64,000 nucleotides of DNA. Origin: Linepithema humile. Lineage: Eukaryota; Arthropoda; Insecta; Hymenoptera; Formicidae. Positions 35,283-49,176 of this stretch are shown here, in pieces (position 1 is the stretch's first letter; the number at the start of each line of letters is the position of its first letter). The notes under the pieces were generated by a model. It was given only the letters and a program-made list of their open reading frames with translations, had not been told where the DNA came from and did no database searches. The stretch is taken from NCBI RefSeq assembly GCF_040581485.1, contig NC_090128.1, positions 36,920,931 to 36,984,930 on the forward strand, given 5' to 3'. Both the position numbers and the translations under genes were made by a program.

Positions 35283-36000
35283 GTAGTAGTGTGACGTGAC
35301 GCTTTCCTTCGCGCCCGTCACAAGGGCACTAGCCCGACCGAAGGGAACGGAATTTGGAGTTGCGTACCCCCGGTCGAGGAGGGAGCGATTTCTCCCGCTT
35401 CGACGGGTCTTGCGCTTTTATTTAATTGTTATAATCTACCGACAAACTTAGAATTTTAGCGTTAGGGTGTATGGCCAATTTATCGTCTTGTATAACAAAC
35501 GTCAAGAAGAAGCGAACGCCGTGGGATTTCGAAAGATGACCTCGACAGTGGAGAGGAAGCCCAAAAAACATACGAAACCAAGGTCATGTATCGAGTCTTG
35601 CGTTGAACATTGTCATAGTAGCAGTTACCGATCCTCCAACTTTACAGGACCGAGGTCATGGGGAAGTCCCGATAAGGTCCGGATAGAGCATGGCAGTGCA
35701 ACCGGATGCCGAAAGACGTTGTCGCCATCATCGAGAATCCAAACAGACGGTCGATGTAGCCGTGGCCTGGCCAGCCGGGCAGATCGAATCGGAGGACGGC
35801 AAATTCAGAGGTCCGTATTTTGAAGTATCGGCCGTTGGCAAGCAAGAAGGCAAGGATAAACAAATGAAGAATAAACAATTGATGAGATCGCATTTTTCCG
35901 AATACTTCATAACATGCTAATCTTTATTTCTAATTTTATTTGTCTTATCGATTACACAAGCGCGGCACAAACGATGCGTTATGCATATATATGCATATAT
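35283..36000. other. GC-rich block of unknown origin inserted at the edge of the segmental repeat
   Basis: This block is clearly GC-richer than its surroundings and begins exactly where homology to 24134-25169 ends (TGTAGTAGTGTGACG after AATATT). Overlapping frames on both strands (for example plus 35467-35823, minus 35642-35893) resemble no family I recognise and show no motif. A TG start and a GC-rich leader would fit an LTR and leader of a retrotransposon, but no primer site or second LTR was seen. Confidence 0.5.
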
Positions 36001-36504
36001 CGCAGCGCGACGCATATAGTGCGACATTGACAGCTTATTTCTGAAAGATACGATTTTGAAACATAATAAAATCATATATGGTTGTATTCAGCGTAAAAAA
36101 TGCTACAACTTTTGTCATAACAAAAATTTTGAAATTCGTAAAAATAATAAGAAGGGGTAGGGGTAAATTAAAAAATATAAAATTGTTTAAAAATCAAGCT
36201 ACGCGGTTATAAAGCTCATAAAAGACCATGCAACTTTTATTTGAAACATTTTTTGATATCTCTTACAGTTTTGACGATATTCAATCAAAATAAAAAAAAC
36301 CGTTTTAGCTTGTAGGGGTTGTTTCAACCCTAAACGTGCAAGAAAGCACATAAAAAAAAATACGTGTCTCTTATTTTGAGCTACTTTACCACATATTTAA
36401 AGCTCGTTAAAATCGGAGGAGGACACTTGGGTCTCTTTTCTTGTAAGTATCGTTTTGCGTATCGTTGCCGATGTCGTTTTTGCGTTATATTTTGTTATTA
36501 ATTG
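36001..36504. other. Non-coding stretch between the GC-rich block and an inverted repeat
   Basis: AT-rich with no supported feature. Its right edge meets the inverted copy of the repeat at 7445-8105. Confidence 0.5.
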
Positions 36505-37160
36505 TCTTAATTACGTGCGTAAATGATTAATTACAATTACTAAAAGAGAATAAATTTTCTAAAAATCAGCAATAAAAATTTGAAAATTGCTTACACTATG
36601 CTAATCACAAAACATATCTACATGCGTCATTTACGTACTGCACAATACAATTATTATTATATACTATTATATATGTTTAGTAAATTTTTACCGCAACATT
36701 GTGATATAAGATTTGCTATTTTTTAATATATGTCCATGAACAAGAAATAGTTTTTTTCTACCACACGATAAATTAAGTTACAGAATCTTATGCGATGAAT
36801 ATGTCTATGCATTGAGCTTACACTTACAATGAATCGTACGTTAAATCGTACACTATTTTATTGTTCAGTACTTTATAATACAAAAATCTTAAAAATTAAT
36901 TTTTTCTAAATGGAATTTATTAATATTAATATGGCATCAATTAATTTTTAAATAAAAAAAAATTTTTTTGCGTAATAAAAAAGTTTTTTTTAGAAATTAT
37001 GCAAATTGTGAATACACTAGTGAACAATTTTTCATCTCCATTTCGAATCTGGTTTGGCAAATGCATATATCGGTGTATACGGAGAACACATAAAGGTAAA
37101 AAAATAACGTTTGATTTCTACAAACATGTATTATAAAGAATAAATATTTTCTATAAACAT
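36505..37160 (-). repeat. Inverted copy of the 660 bp dispersed repeat
   Basis: Reverse complement of about 7445-8105, with scattered substitutions. It is followed by an (AT)n microsatellite at about 37185-37220 and a fragment related to the fold-back element at 6357-7182 (TTGTAGGCAGTTGGGGCCC, to about 37405). Confidence 0.85.
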
Positions 37161-37179
37161 ATACATAAAAAATATTTAT

Positions 37180-37226
<47 letters not shown>

Positions 37227-37405
37227 CGCAATAATGTCATGTGCTAACGTACATTCGTTTCTCAATTTAATATTTGTGCGCAATAGAGCTTGTAGGCTAT
37301 CAAACTTAGGCAAAAATTTTTGTGTATGAAAAAATTGTAGATAAATGTACATTGGCTATCAACACTGTAGGCTATCGATTTGTAGGCAGTTGGGGCCCTC
37401 CCTGA

Positions 37406-38282
37406 CAACCATTTAAACTTCTAATTGAATTTTTAATAAACCTTGGACTATGATTGAACTTTGTTATCGGCGTTGTAATGTTTCATTCCGACATCTCATA
37501 AGATTAATTTATATGTACTGAAGATGGTCAAAAAGTCGGCCGAAACGTTTACGATGATTTCAGAATAAAGAAGATTATAAATAAACCACCAAAATCCTGC
37601 GTTGGCTCTTGATCCCTCTTTTATCTAATTTTTTAATTTTTTTGAGCCGAGTTTGACTATTTTATAAAATTAATATTCCAAATTCTTCTACAATATCAAC
37701 GTTTCTGTCTATATGATGTAATGACTATTTATGCTATGTTCTTGCAATCTTTATTTTCAAGCTAACTGTATTACCATGCTGCCAAACAAACTAACAATAA
37801 GCTTAATGAGAACATATTGTATCGATATTTGTAATAAAATGGAAATGGAATCTGTTGGCACATGGCTTTACCCAAATAACAATTCTTGCGCGCAAAGTTT
37901 GCGCGTCTTATGCAAATAATCTGTGTAGCAGTTTGCCTGAATTTTGCTCGTAGTGTATGTTTAGTCGTGTACCATATAAGTCGTGTATTGCCCGCAAGTG
38001 CAAGCGTTTTGCAAGTGTGCTAACATTTTGCTACCGCTATGACGACGTACTGGGATAAGGTTTTGTGTGCGCAGTATGAGCCATTTTTGTATGTACGTGA
38101 GTTGCTAGATATTAATGCGCATAATGTTTTCTGGGTACATATTGCTCGCATTTGCTTGATGAAATATACTGAAAAAAATAGGTACTGTCTGTATAATAAT
38201 TCACTTATATATTCTTCACCCTTTATTTCTTATATTTTTCATTGACATTTTCTTTTAACATGAATTGTTACATTTGTCAAAT
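37406..38282. other. 3' flank of the CYP4 exons with a hammerhead-like motif
   Basis: No protein gene is convincing; the frames at 37731-37919 and 38039-38245 show no motif. Positions 37518-37556 contain CTGAAGA, a GGTC/GGCC stem and GAAAC, discussed as a possible decayed hammerhead ribozyme of a Penelope-like element. A related downstream tail (AATCCTGC...TGGC, CTTGATCC) recurs near 63445-63475. Confidence 0.5.
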
Positions 38283-40403
38283 TTAATATTCCCTTTTTTT
38301 AATTTTAACTTTCAGAGGATCTACAGTACACATTGATATGTCTGTATTAAGTTTTATTTCATCTATTTTGATATTTTTATCTATTTTAAATTCAAACGTT
38401 CGTATCATTGTTGCTAGAATGACTTTTACAGAAATCGTCGCATATTTCTGACCTGCAATTTTGTTAATTATATACAAAACAACTTTATCATGATATTTTG
38501 TTATTCATTCATACTTACCAATACAATTTCTGAGTCCGGTACTAAACGGCATGAAATATTTCGAACAATGCGCTTTTTTTTCCGGGAGAAATCTATCTGG
38601 ATCGAACATCAAGGGATTCGACCAATGTTTCTCATTTCGGTGCATATGTAATATAGACATAATTACATCAGCTCCTTTAGGTAAAATAGTTTCTCCTAAA
38701 ATATACATATGTTTATATAAAAATAATATTATAATAAAAATGTAATAGTAACAAATAGTTTAAGTAAACATACGTCTTATTATTAAAAAATTACTTTTGT
38801 ATGTATCTCTGTCTTTTAATTGTAGCACGAAAAAACACAATTTTTAAATAAATTATTGTAATACACAATTATCGTTAATATATACCTATCTTTAAATCTT
38901 CTGTTAAAATTCGTCCAATAAAAGGAGCAGCAGGAAAGAGTCTCATTGTTTCTTTAATAACACGGTTCAAATATTCCATTTTTTGCAAATCATCATATTC
39001 AATTGGTACAGATTTTGGAGATTCAGTGCCGTAAATTTCTGATAATTCTTTGTATGCTTTTTCCTAGTATGAAATAAATTGAAGCGATTATGTGTATTTT
39101 TTTAGTATATTGCTCTATACTTGTGATTAAAATTTTGTGCATTGTTTATGGCATTAATATTCCTAGCAATCACTAAAGCGTAAGTAATAGTAGATGAAAA
39201 TGTTTACATAATTCTATTTAAAACATTAACATAAATAATATATTATATATAGTTACTAATTTAAAATTACATTATTTATTTGTAAGTTTTATATATGTGT
39301 TAAAGAAGTTAATAAATTATACTGTATTTCAATAAATTTAATGTCTGTGTACCTGTACTTCTGGGAAATTTGCGAGCATAAAAATCACAAAATTTATTGT
39401 AACGGCAGCTGTGTCAGTGGCCTACGTAAAATGAAAACCTGTTTTATCATACGTCTAAATATAGTTTGAATTTGGAAATATATATACGTACTGTGAATAA
39501 CATTGTAAACATATGATCATCACATTCTTGTAAAGTTATTCTTTCTTTATGCAATGCTTCCAATAGAACATCGAAAACTGTGTTATTTGAATAAAAATAT
39601 ATAAATTGATTGATTACTTTCTTACAAATATGAATTTCCTACACATATAATTTTGAAATATTTGCAAAAGCAATGAAAGAAAAGAAAGAAATCATCAAAA
39701 ATAGCGTCATATCAATAAAAAAAGACATATATTTTAGTATTATTTCAGCAATATTGTAAAAAAAAACTTTTTTACCATTATTTTAAAAATGATATAATGT
39801 TGAACAAATATAAACATTTAAGTAAAAAAGTTGACAAACTTACGAAATGTGTTACTGTTGGATTTGGTTGCCTCAGATTTATCCAATATATGTTTCTTCT
39901 GCTTTATCTGAGTGATTAGAAATCATTTATAATATAAATAAAAGAATTCAAGAAAATATTAATAAATAAAATTTCAATATATCTATACCTCATCTAAAAG
40001 CAAAGTGACAGAATTTAATTGTTTTTGCTGTTTCCATTTTGTAGTAGAAAGGTTGAATATAACATTTGGATGCAAAAATATGTTATTTAATCTATAATAC
40101 CAAATTTTCTTTACGCTGAAACATATTTTTTCCGTAAATCATGGATAAAAGTTTATTTAACCGTCATAAAATTTTATAAATTTTATTAGAAATTTAGTTT
40201 TTTTTATTACTATAATTAAAATAATTAAAATTCTTTTTTTAAATATATATATTTATATATATCTGCTTTAAATAGATTTATTTCTACAATAAAAATTTTA
40301 TGTTATATATAAGAATTTAAATTAAATGAAAATTTATACCTTATCATTACTTCAAGCATTCGGTTTATGAATTGTGGTTCCAATTTGATGTCCATCATAG
40401 TTT
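38283..40403 (-). CDS. Cytochrome P450 CYP4 family, C-terminal eight exons
   Basis: Minus-strand exons 40403-40340, 40115-39989, 39907-39844, 39577-39492, 39421-39353, 39063-38886, 38695-38519 and 38452-38283 join in frame with GT-AG borders to about 311 residues ending KIKKREY. Landmarks: ETMMD (the CYP4 ETAMG region), the I-helix oxygen-binding motif (MLFTATDTAAVT), K-helix ETMRLFP with the ExxR pair, PERF-type FDPDRFLPE, and the haem-binding FSTGLRNCIG with the Cys ligand. CYP4 enzymes are ER membrane monooxygenases acting on fatty acids, hormones or xenobiotics. Oddities: Leu replaces the usual Pro in the haem loop (FSxGPRNCIG), and the N-terminal 190 or so residues are not found adjacent. 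The frame has no stops, so it may be a live gene with upstream exons displaced, or a young partial copy. Confidence 0.85.
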
Positions 40404-41969
40404 CTTTATAGCATTACATAAGAAAATAATTGATATTTATTATAATATCTACCATAAGTACATAAACTGTATTTGGGTAGAGAGTTGCCAATTATCCAGA
40501 TTTGAATTAAACTATAAATTTTTTAAAAATTTTATTCCATATTTTATTAAAAAATTAAATCAATTTTTACGTATTTGGTTTTATAAGAAATATAAAAATT
40601 AACTTTAAAAATAATTACAATAAATTATTTTACTTTTGTGGGCACATTTTGTATTTGCACGCTTATGATTCGAGATAGATCTGTTTTTTACATTTTCCAG
40701 TAATATTACCTATATCGTTTTCGTAATATCATTGGAATAAAATAATATATTTGTCGCTTGAACTCCGTCAGTTATATTCATCGTAATGTTGACATTTAAA
40801 ATATTCGTCAACTAATTACCATGATTAATTACCGTGATTAATTATCATGATTAACATTTTTAATTGATTTTATCTATCTGTATTTTGTTACGCGGACATA
40901 TAAAATGATCTAGTCTTCTGGAGTTGACAACTCTCATGTGTCTCAGGTAGCACATGTTCATTTTGTGTATATTTTCTAAACGCATCCAATGTATTCATGG
41001 ACGAATATAAAATTATGTAAAATTATGCGAAATTATGGAATTTTATTGTGACGCAATTGAAAAAAATTAAATTATTAAATTTATGAAAGTAAAATGTATA
41101 ATTTAGGCTTATTTTACTTTCATTTCACTCGTACTGCTTTATTAATTTTTCATGTCGATTTACCATGTAAAACGCAAACAGATATTTTATAGAGTATATT
41201 ATTAATTCTACTATTAAAATGTTTCAAAAAAAGATAATTCAACACAGACAAAAGTGTAAAATGATAGTTTTAAAGTTTGCTGTAAATTTATGGATATAAG
41301 CAATTGGAATATATACCCAGGTAGCACATATTCGTTTCAGAAATGTTTCACAAATATTTCTTCGAAACGTTTTATAACGGTTCTTAAAAACGTTTCTCGT
41401 TGTTTAAAATGTCAATCCGAAAAACGTTAAAAGAAACGATTAAAAAACGTTTTCTTTATATATATATATGTATGTATAGGTCTGAATAGGTCCTCTATAT
41501 ATATACAGGGTGTCCCATTTTAACTTAGACAATTGTAATATCTTAAAAACAATGCGTTATAAAAAAAAAATCTTTCAAATAAAAGTTGTAAGGTTTGGAG
41601 GAAGAAAAAAGATAAGAATATTAGTTTGACCTTGGTGGAGGTGCTTCGAAGATTTGAAGGTCATCTTTATTTTGTTAAATAAAACTATCCTAATTTTTTT
41701 ATATAAATCGATTCCTTGCAATATTTATCGTAAAAAGTTATAAGAGTAGGACGGTCAAAAAAATGTGGAAAAAACGTTTTTTTAAATAATGGTTACAAAA
41801 ACGTTTGTTATCGTTGCTTGACGGTTAAAAAACATTAGATACATATGTACCGGTTATTATGAAAGTGGTCTAAGTCACAAAACCAAAAAAAAAATTAGAT
41901 TTTCATTTAGTATTATATTATATCAACTATATTTTATTATTATTGAAAAATTTTTTCAAAGTTACCATG
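40404..41969. other. AT-rich stretch with repeat fragments upstream of the CYP4 exons
   Basis: I could not find the missing CYP4 exons here. A minus-strand stretch near 40450-40510 reads IWIIGNSLPKYSLCTYG, only faintly like CYP4 exon 2. Short repeat motifs occur: CCCAGGTAGCACAT at about 40945 and 41320, and a CAGGGTGTCCCATTTTAAC end at 41516, whose inverted partner is at 63208-63298. Confidence 0.5.
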
Positions 41970-43430
41970 AAATAAGCATTAAAATAAAGTTGTCATTTTC
42001 ATTATTAACAGGTGTAGTTGCATGCTTATTTTGATAGTGGCATAAGTCATTTTTTTGCTAACATTGCGATAGAAAAAGTAATATTATCATAATTTTCAAC
42101 ATATTTTTCTATTATGTCGTCAGACAGCGGCTCAGGTAAATTTAACTTTACAAAAATATTTCATATTTATTTATAAATGTATTATCAATAATGTAAATAA
42201 TGCTTAATATAATTAAATTGCCGTAATAATTTTGCGAAACATTAAATTATTAATTGAGGTTATATTGGTCGTTGTGTTTCATAGACTTAGTACCACGAAA
42301 TAATGTTTGCAAAAAATGGAAACGGATAAAATAATAATTAAAAAAAATAATTAATACAATTAAAATAGTTAATACAATTCTAAAAGTAAATAAATTTGTT
42401 TCTTTTCAAGTTATTTTTTAAATTAAATTAATTAATTTTTTGTTATCGTAAATCATCAATTAGGACTACTATTAGTTTTGAAAGTAATATAAGTCATTCA
42501 ACGGTTAAAAACACACAGTTTCGTGCAAGTTATTCATAAAATTTAATGATCTTAGATAAATTTAACATCAGGAGAACATTATAATTTTTGATAAATTTTG
42601 CACCATGATGGAAAAATATTTTTAATATGGTCAAACGCAAAAGTTTGAATATCTCGAAACGAGAAATATATGACTTAGGCCACTTTCATAATAACCGGCA
42701 CATATAGGAAACGTATATGAAACAAGCACGTGCTACCTGAGATGATATCAATATATACATATATATCTCATATTCATTGTTAAAAAAAAGGTTATAAATT
42801 ATATACTTTAAATCCTTATTTTAATATTATATTTTAATATTTTATATATTTTTAATATTATTTAGTTTAGAAGTATATAACTTTTTATAATGCTTTGTAA
42901 TGTATACAAATAAGACAATTTAAAATCAACACTCTATTAATAATATACGTTTGAAGTCTGTAGTTACGTAATTGTAAATTACGAAAAATTTCACAATTTT
43001 ATTTTAATTTGTTTTTCAAAAATTTTAGAAATGTTTACAAAAATACAGAAAAATTGTATTTTTAGCAAACAATTCTTATTTTAAAATTGTTTTATAATAT
43101 ACAAAAGTAGACATTTTACAAGATAATAGAGTTACTTATTCTTACCACACGCAATGTTCAAATTACATCTATATAGAAAGTCAAGAAGTATAATTTCATT
43201 TCCATTTTGTTCAACTTTTTCTAATTCGCCCGTAAGTACTAATGATTGATCTACAAATATATTACAGTAGATTCGTAAGTTGTTTAGAGAAAAAATTCTC
43301 TCCACCATTTTTCGATTTGAGCTCCATAAAGATACTGAAATAAATAAATACAAAAGTATAATTAGAAAAAACTTATTAATCCGTTATACAATATTAATTG
43401 CTTCTCTGAGATTACGGGATAAATATAATA

Positions 43431-45634
43431 GGGGCATTCTCCCTCAACTTTACACCCATGCTGTCCATTTTCTATTTGATCTAAAAATTTTTGAAAAAAT
43501 CTTAAAATTTACAGAAAAATGTAAGCTTTCCAATGGCGCGTGACAAAATTATCAAATTCAATTGAATCATACTTAAAATTTTAGAAAACCGAAAAAAAAA
43601 AATAAAAACGATAATTATTCAAGTGTAGCGATTATTCATTCGACGTTTTTCTCTTCCAATTAACACTTTCGAGTACTCTGTTTATCTGTGCACTGTCACA
43701 TAAGTCTAAACTAAAATGGCGGATCCAATATGGCCACCAAAAATTTAAAAAATTTAAGAAATTAACTAATTTTTATAAAACTTGGTATCAAGGGGTTTTT
43801 CGGGTTACTGTATACGAGTCTAAAGTTATCTTTTAAAAATACAAAATGGCGGATCCAATATGGCCACCAAAACATTTTGAAAATTTTTAGAATTTAACGA
43901 ATTTTTATAATACTTGGTATCAGGGACTTTTTCGGGTTGCTAATAACGAATCTAAAGTCGCATTTCGAAAATTGAAAATGGCGGATCTAATATGGCAACT
44001 AAGAACTTGAAAAATTTTTTAAAGTAAGGGAGTTTTATAACATTTGAACAGAGAGTTTTACGGCCAGCTAAATACAAATCTTAGGTCGGATTTCAAAAAC
44101 TGAAAATGTCAGATCTAATATAAAGACCAAAAATATTGAAAATTTAGGAAATTGACAGATTTTTATGAAACTTGATACTAGAGATACCTCTGATTCTGAT
44201 GTCGCCTGAGCTCTTACCCCCTACTTTTTGAAATCTTGATATGAAAAAGTCGAACTACTACCAGCATTGGAATATCTCTTAATCACCATTTCTTTGTTGA
44301 TTGGGACGAAACAGTGATTTCTCAGAACCTCTGGAACTGGTGGAGCTACATCAAATCGTTTAATGAAGATGCACCGGAAGATACAGAAATATACTGTTCA
44401 GTATCATGAGTACAATTATTAAACGTTTTATCAAGACTCGATGAGACGTGCGTATCTTCATTCATGCGAGGATATTTCATTTTCCTACATGCTGCAAATT
44501 TTAGCATTATCTGGAAATTTTGGGAATAATCGTTTGATAACACTCGAAATGCGTCGAAGATCTTTCCCTCTGTGACCTTCCACATTGTAGGGATTGCAAC
44601 ATCTATCACCGTGTATACTGGACATATTTCAAATCAAATTCTAAGATTCACGATCAAAAATAGTACAGATAACAGAATTTTCTGTAGTATTGTTCTAAGA
44701 GCAGTCCTAAAAGAACGGTTAAAAGTAGCTCTGAAAAGAACTGTTCGAAGAAAACCTCAGAGAAACGCTCAAAGCACAAAAAAGCCCAGAACCATGGGAG
44801 TCGGATATACAAATCCAAATATTAAAGCGTTTAGAAATTTACGGAATCACAATGAAATGTTTTTTAACGTTAAAATGTTGTAATGAATGGCGATAATATC
44901 GCGGTAGAGAAACTCTCTCGAATGTGTACAAATTGGATTTCACGATCTTATTTTATGAAACTTTTTTGACTAGGCTCAGAAAAAAAATAATGATCCAATT
45001 GAATTTGATAATTTTGCCACGCGCCCATGGAGGACTTGAATTTTGTTATAAATTTTAATAGTTTTTCGATCATCTTTAGACCAAATAGGTCGATAAATAC
45101 GAATTTAATGATGAAATTTTAAAATCTGCGTCCTAAATATACTCCTGATACCAAGTTTTATAAGAATCCGTTAACTTCTTAAATTTTTCAATATTTTTGG
45201 TGATTGTATTAGATCCGCCATTTTAAATTTTCAAAATCCGATTTGAGATTTGTATTCAGCATACAGAAAAACTCTTTGGTATTAAGTTTTACAAAAATCC
45301 GTTAATTTCTTAAAATTTTAAATTTTTGGCGGCCATATTGGATCCGCCATTTTAGTTTAAATTTATGCGACAGTGCACAGATAAACAGAGTACTCGAAAG
45401 TGTTAATTGGAAGAGAAAAACGTCGAATGAATAATCGCTACACTTGAATAATTACCGTTTTTATTATTTTTTTCGGTTTTCTGAAATTTTAAGTATGATC
45501 CAATTGAATTTGATAATTTTTCCACGCGCCATTGGAAAGCTTACATTTTTCTGTAAATTTTAAGATTTTTACAAAAATTTTAAGATCAAATAGAAAATGG
45601 GCAGCATGGGTGTAAAGTTGAGAAAGAATGCCCC
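43431..45634. mobile_element. 2.2 kb long-terminal-inverted-repeat element (copy B)
   Basis: Counterpart of 1462-3667 in the second copy, with the same inverted arms and 130 bp subterminal units. It is 2 bp shorter because of a T homopolymer near the right arm. Confidence 0.75.
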
Positions 45635-45859
45635 ATGTATATATAAACGAATATAATTTATGCATAAATAATATTCGTTTATTGTGTAACTATTGCGTTT
45701 AAACATAATGCTAATAAATAGTATATGAGAAAGTGGCTGTGACTACTTTATTATTTGAACTAAATTTTATATTATTTAGAGTGAGTAATAACAATTAATT
45801 AAGCTTTATTCTTATCACGCGGTAGTGTCTCCGGCCAAGTTAAAAAAATGACACTACTA

Positions 45860-46000
45860 ATGCCCATTTCCACCAATGTAGATTAACTTTAATATCGGTT
45901 CAACTTATTCTTCATCTTTTTCTAGTTCTAAGAATTAGAAAAAGGTGAAGAGTAAGTTGAACCGAGATTAAAGTTAATCTTCGTTGGTGGAATCGGGCAT
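45860..46000. repeat. 141 bp near-perfect hairpin (copy B)
   Basis: Counterpart of 3893-4033. Two single-base differences fall in its left arm near 45894 and 45911. One of these makes the arms slightly less complementary than in copy A. Confidence 0.8.
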
Positions 46001-46415
46001 AAGTTTCTTATCCTGCGCGCACAAAGTCGATTTTTTGGAGGTTTGTAGCAACTAAAATATAAGAAATATTGAAAAACAGATAGCATATCCTGAAAGGTGA
46101 CATTGTCACGAGTAATTTGAGTCGACGAAAATTAAAATTGGTCCAGCCGTTCCGGAGATACAAGCGGTCAAAAAGTGATGTTTTTCATATTTTAATAAGA
46201 AACGTCGTTTCCTTCTTCTTCTCTGTTTGCCAGGGGCGGATAGAAAATTTGCGAGGCCCAGAGTATTATTTATAATTTACGAGAATTTCTCGCACCAGGT
46301 GCCAAGAGTCGACGAATTCGACTACCCCGTGTTGCGCTACGTGAATTTCTCGCATCAGGTGCCAAAGATAAACGAATTCGACTTCCCCAAGTTGCACTAC
46401 GGAAATTTCGCAAAC

Positions 46416-47089
<674 letters not shown>

Positions 47090-48350
47090 GACGTATTTTG
47101 ATATAAAATCTAAAATCTCTTAAAATATTTAGTTATCGATAATCTTACCGTAATATTTTTATGTACAGAATAATGAAACAAATCAATTCGTGTAAAAAAA
47201 TGCATAATTATTTTGAAGAAAACGTATGTAATTTACAATGTACTTCTTTTTATCTATTATACGTTTTTTTTATACCACTTGATTTTCAGTATTTTATTCA
47301 TACAAGTATTACGGTAAGATTATTGATAACTTAATATTTTCAGAGATATTTTAGATTTTATATCGATATATGTCAGATTAAGATAAGAAATAACTCAAGA
47401 AGTATGAAAAAAAACTTCTGAAAAGTATGAAAAAGAAAATTATATCCTTTAATCTTGTTAATATTTGAGTAACAAATAAAATACAATGTAATAAAATTTT
47501 ATTGGTATTAATGAACGAAGAACCTTTCATCGACGTCGACGTCGATCCAGTCGCAAAACTTATAATGTAAAATAATTTAGTTAATATGTAATTAAGTTAA
47601 TATAAATATTAAATTTGAAATGTAGAAAAATAATTGAAAAATAATTTAAATTTTGTCACATAATTAATTCTGTACATTTATATTAACTTAATTACATATT
47701 AACTAATTTATTTCACATTCTAACACAAGTATTTTGTTTTATATCACACTTATGTTTTGTGAAACAGATGTTTTATTGGTAATATTAGAAAATAACTAAT
47801 ATAAAAAGTAAGTGATATAGCATAAAAATTCATAAATGATAAGGTCTGGCCAAGTTCCAAAAAGACACTTTAATATGTTTTTATTTTAATAATTATCTAA
47901 ATTTTTAATATATTACCAACATAAAAAGTAACTAATACATTATCCAAGGTGCAAATTCAAAATAAACATATAAAAAAAATACATAAAATGTATAAATAAA
48001 ACTGATCAAAATTTGATTAAAAAAAATTTAATTAAAATAACAAAATTTTTATTAAAAAATACAAAAAAACTTGGCACTGCCATACTGAACAACATGTTAA
48101 TTTACATAATGTCAATTAATTACATGATGTCAATTAATTATGCTAATTATTACATTATTATTACTCATTTTCTATGTTTCATAATACTTTGAAGTATAAA
48201 GAGAGGTGGTGTGGCGCCTCGATGGGGGGGGAAAGGGAGCATGGCGCAAAGGACTGGACTGGGAGGGGGGGGGGGGTCAAAGAGGAGGGGCAAAGCCCGT
48301 TGGCAGCGCCAAGTTTTTTTTGTAATTTTTAATAAATATTTTGTTATTTT

Positions 48351-49176
48351 GGGAGAGTCTCAACTGCCTACATTCCCATTTGCCAACAGCTTCGTTTGTC
48401 CACAACATTTTGCCGACAGCTTCAGTTGCCGACATTCCCGATTGCCTACAGAGCGATTGCCTACAAGCATTATTGCGCACATTTAAAAATTAAAAATACA
48501 AACGTACGTTTGCACACAAGACATTATTGCGCACATACACATTGCACACATAATATTATTGCGCACATTTAAAAATTAGAAATACAAATGTACGTTTGCA
48601 CACAAGACATTATTGCACACATACACATTGCGCACATGACATTATTGCGCTTTGTGTAGAAACTCGTAAACCCATGTTGAATCTCGCTTTGTTTGAAATT
48701 TCACGCGTAGGCGGCGGAGGATTTCGCCCCGTAGGAGCGAAGCCTCTCCCTCGCGTAAAACAAATAACAAATCCTACTCAGGTTATACCTAACAAGGTAA
48801 ACATAACAAGGTTCACAAACAAAGTTGTAAACCCATGTTGAACCTCGTTTTGCATGGAAAGAATATGTGCAATAATATTATGTGTGCAATGTGTATGTGC
48901 GCAATAATATTATGTGTGCAATGTGTATGTGCGCAATAACGTCATGTGTGCAATGTTTATGTGCGCAATAATGTCATGTGTGCAATGTGTATGTGTGCAA
49001 TAATGTCCTGTGTGCAAACGTACGTTTGTATTTTTAATTTTTAAATGTGCGCAATAATGCTTGTAGGCAATCGCTCTGTAGGCAATCGAGAATGTCGGCA
49101 ATTGAAGCTGTCGGCAAAATGTTGTGGGCAAACGAAGCTATTGGCAAATGGGAATGTAGGCAGTTGAGACCCTCCC
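48351..49176. mobile_element. 826 bp fold-back element with inverted minisatellite arms (copy B)
   Basis: Counterpart of 6357-7182, same length and structure. Confidence 0.75.

Noticed and set aside
40372..40602. Plus-strand frame overlapping the CYP4 upstream region
   Set aside because: Its first part is antisense to the CYP4 exon 40340-40403 and the rest is AT-rich without motifs.
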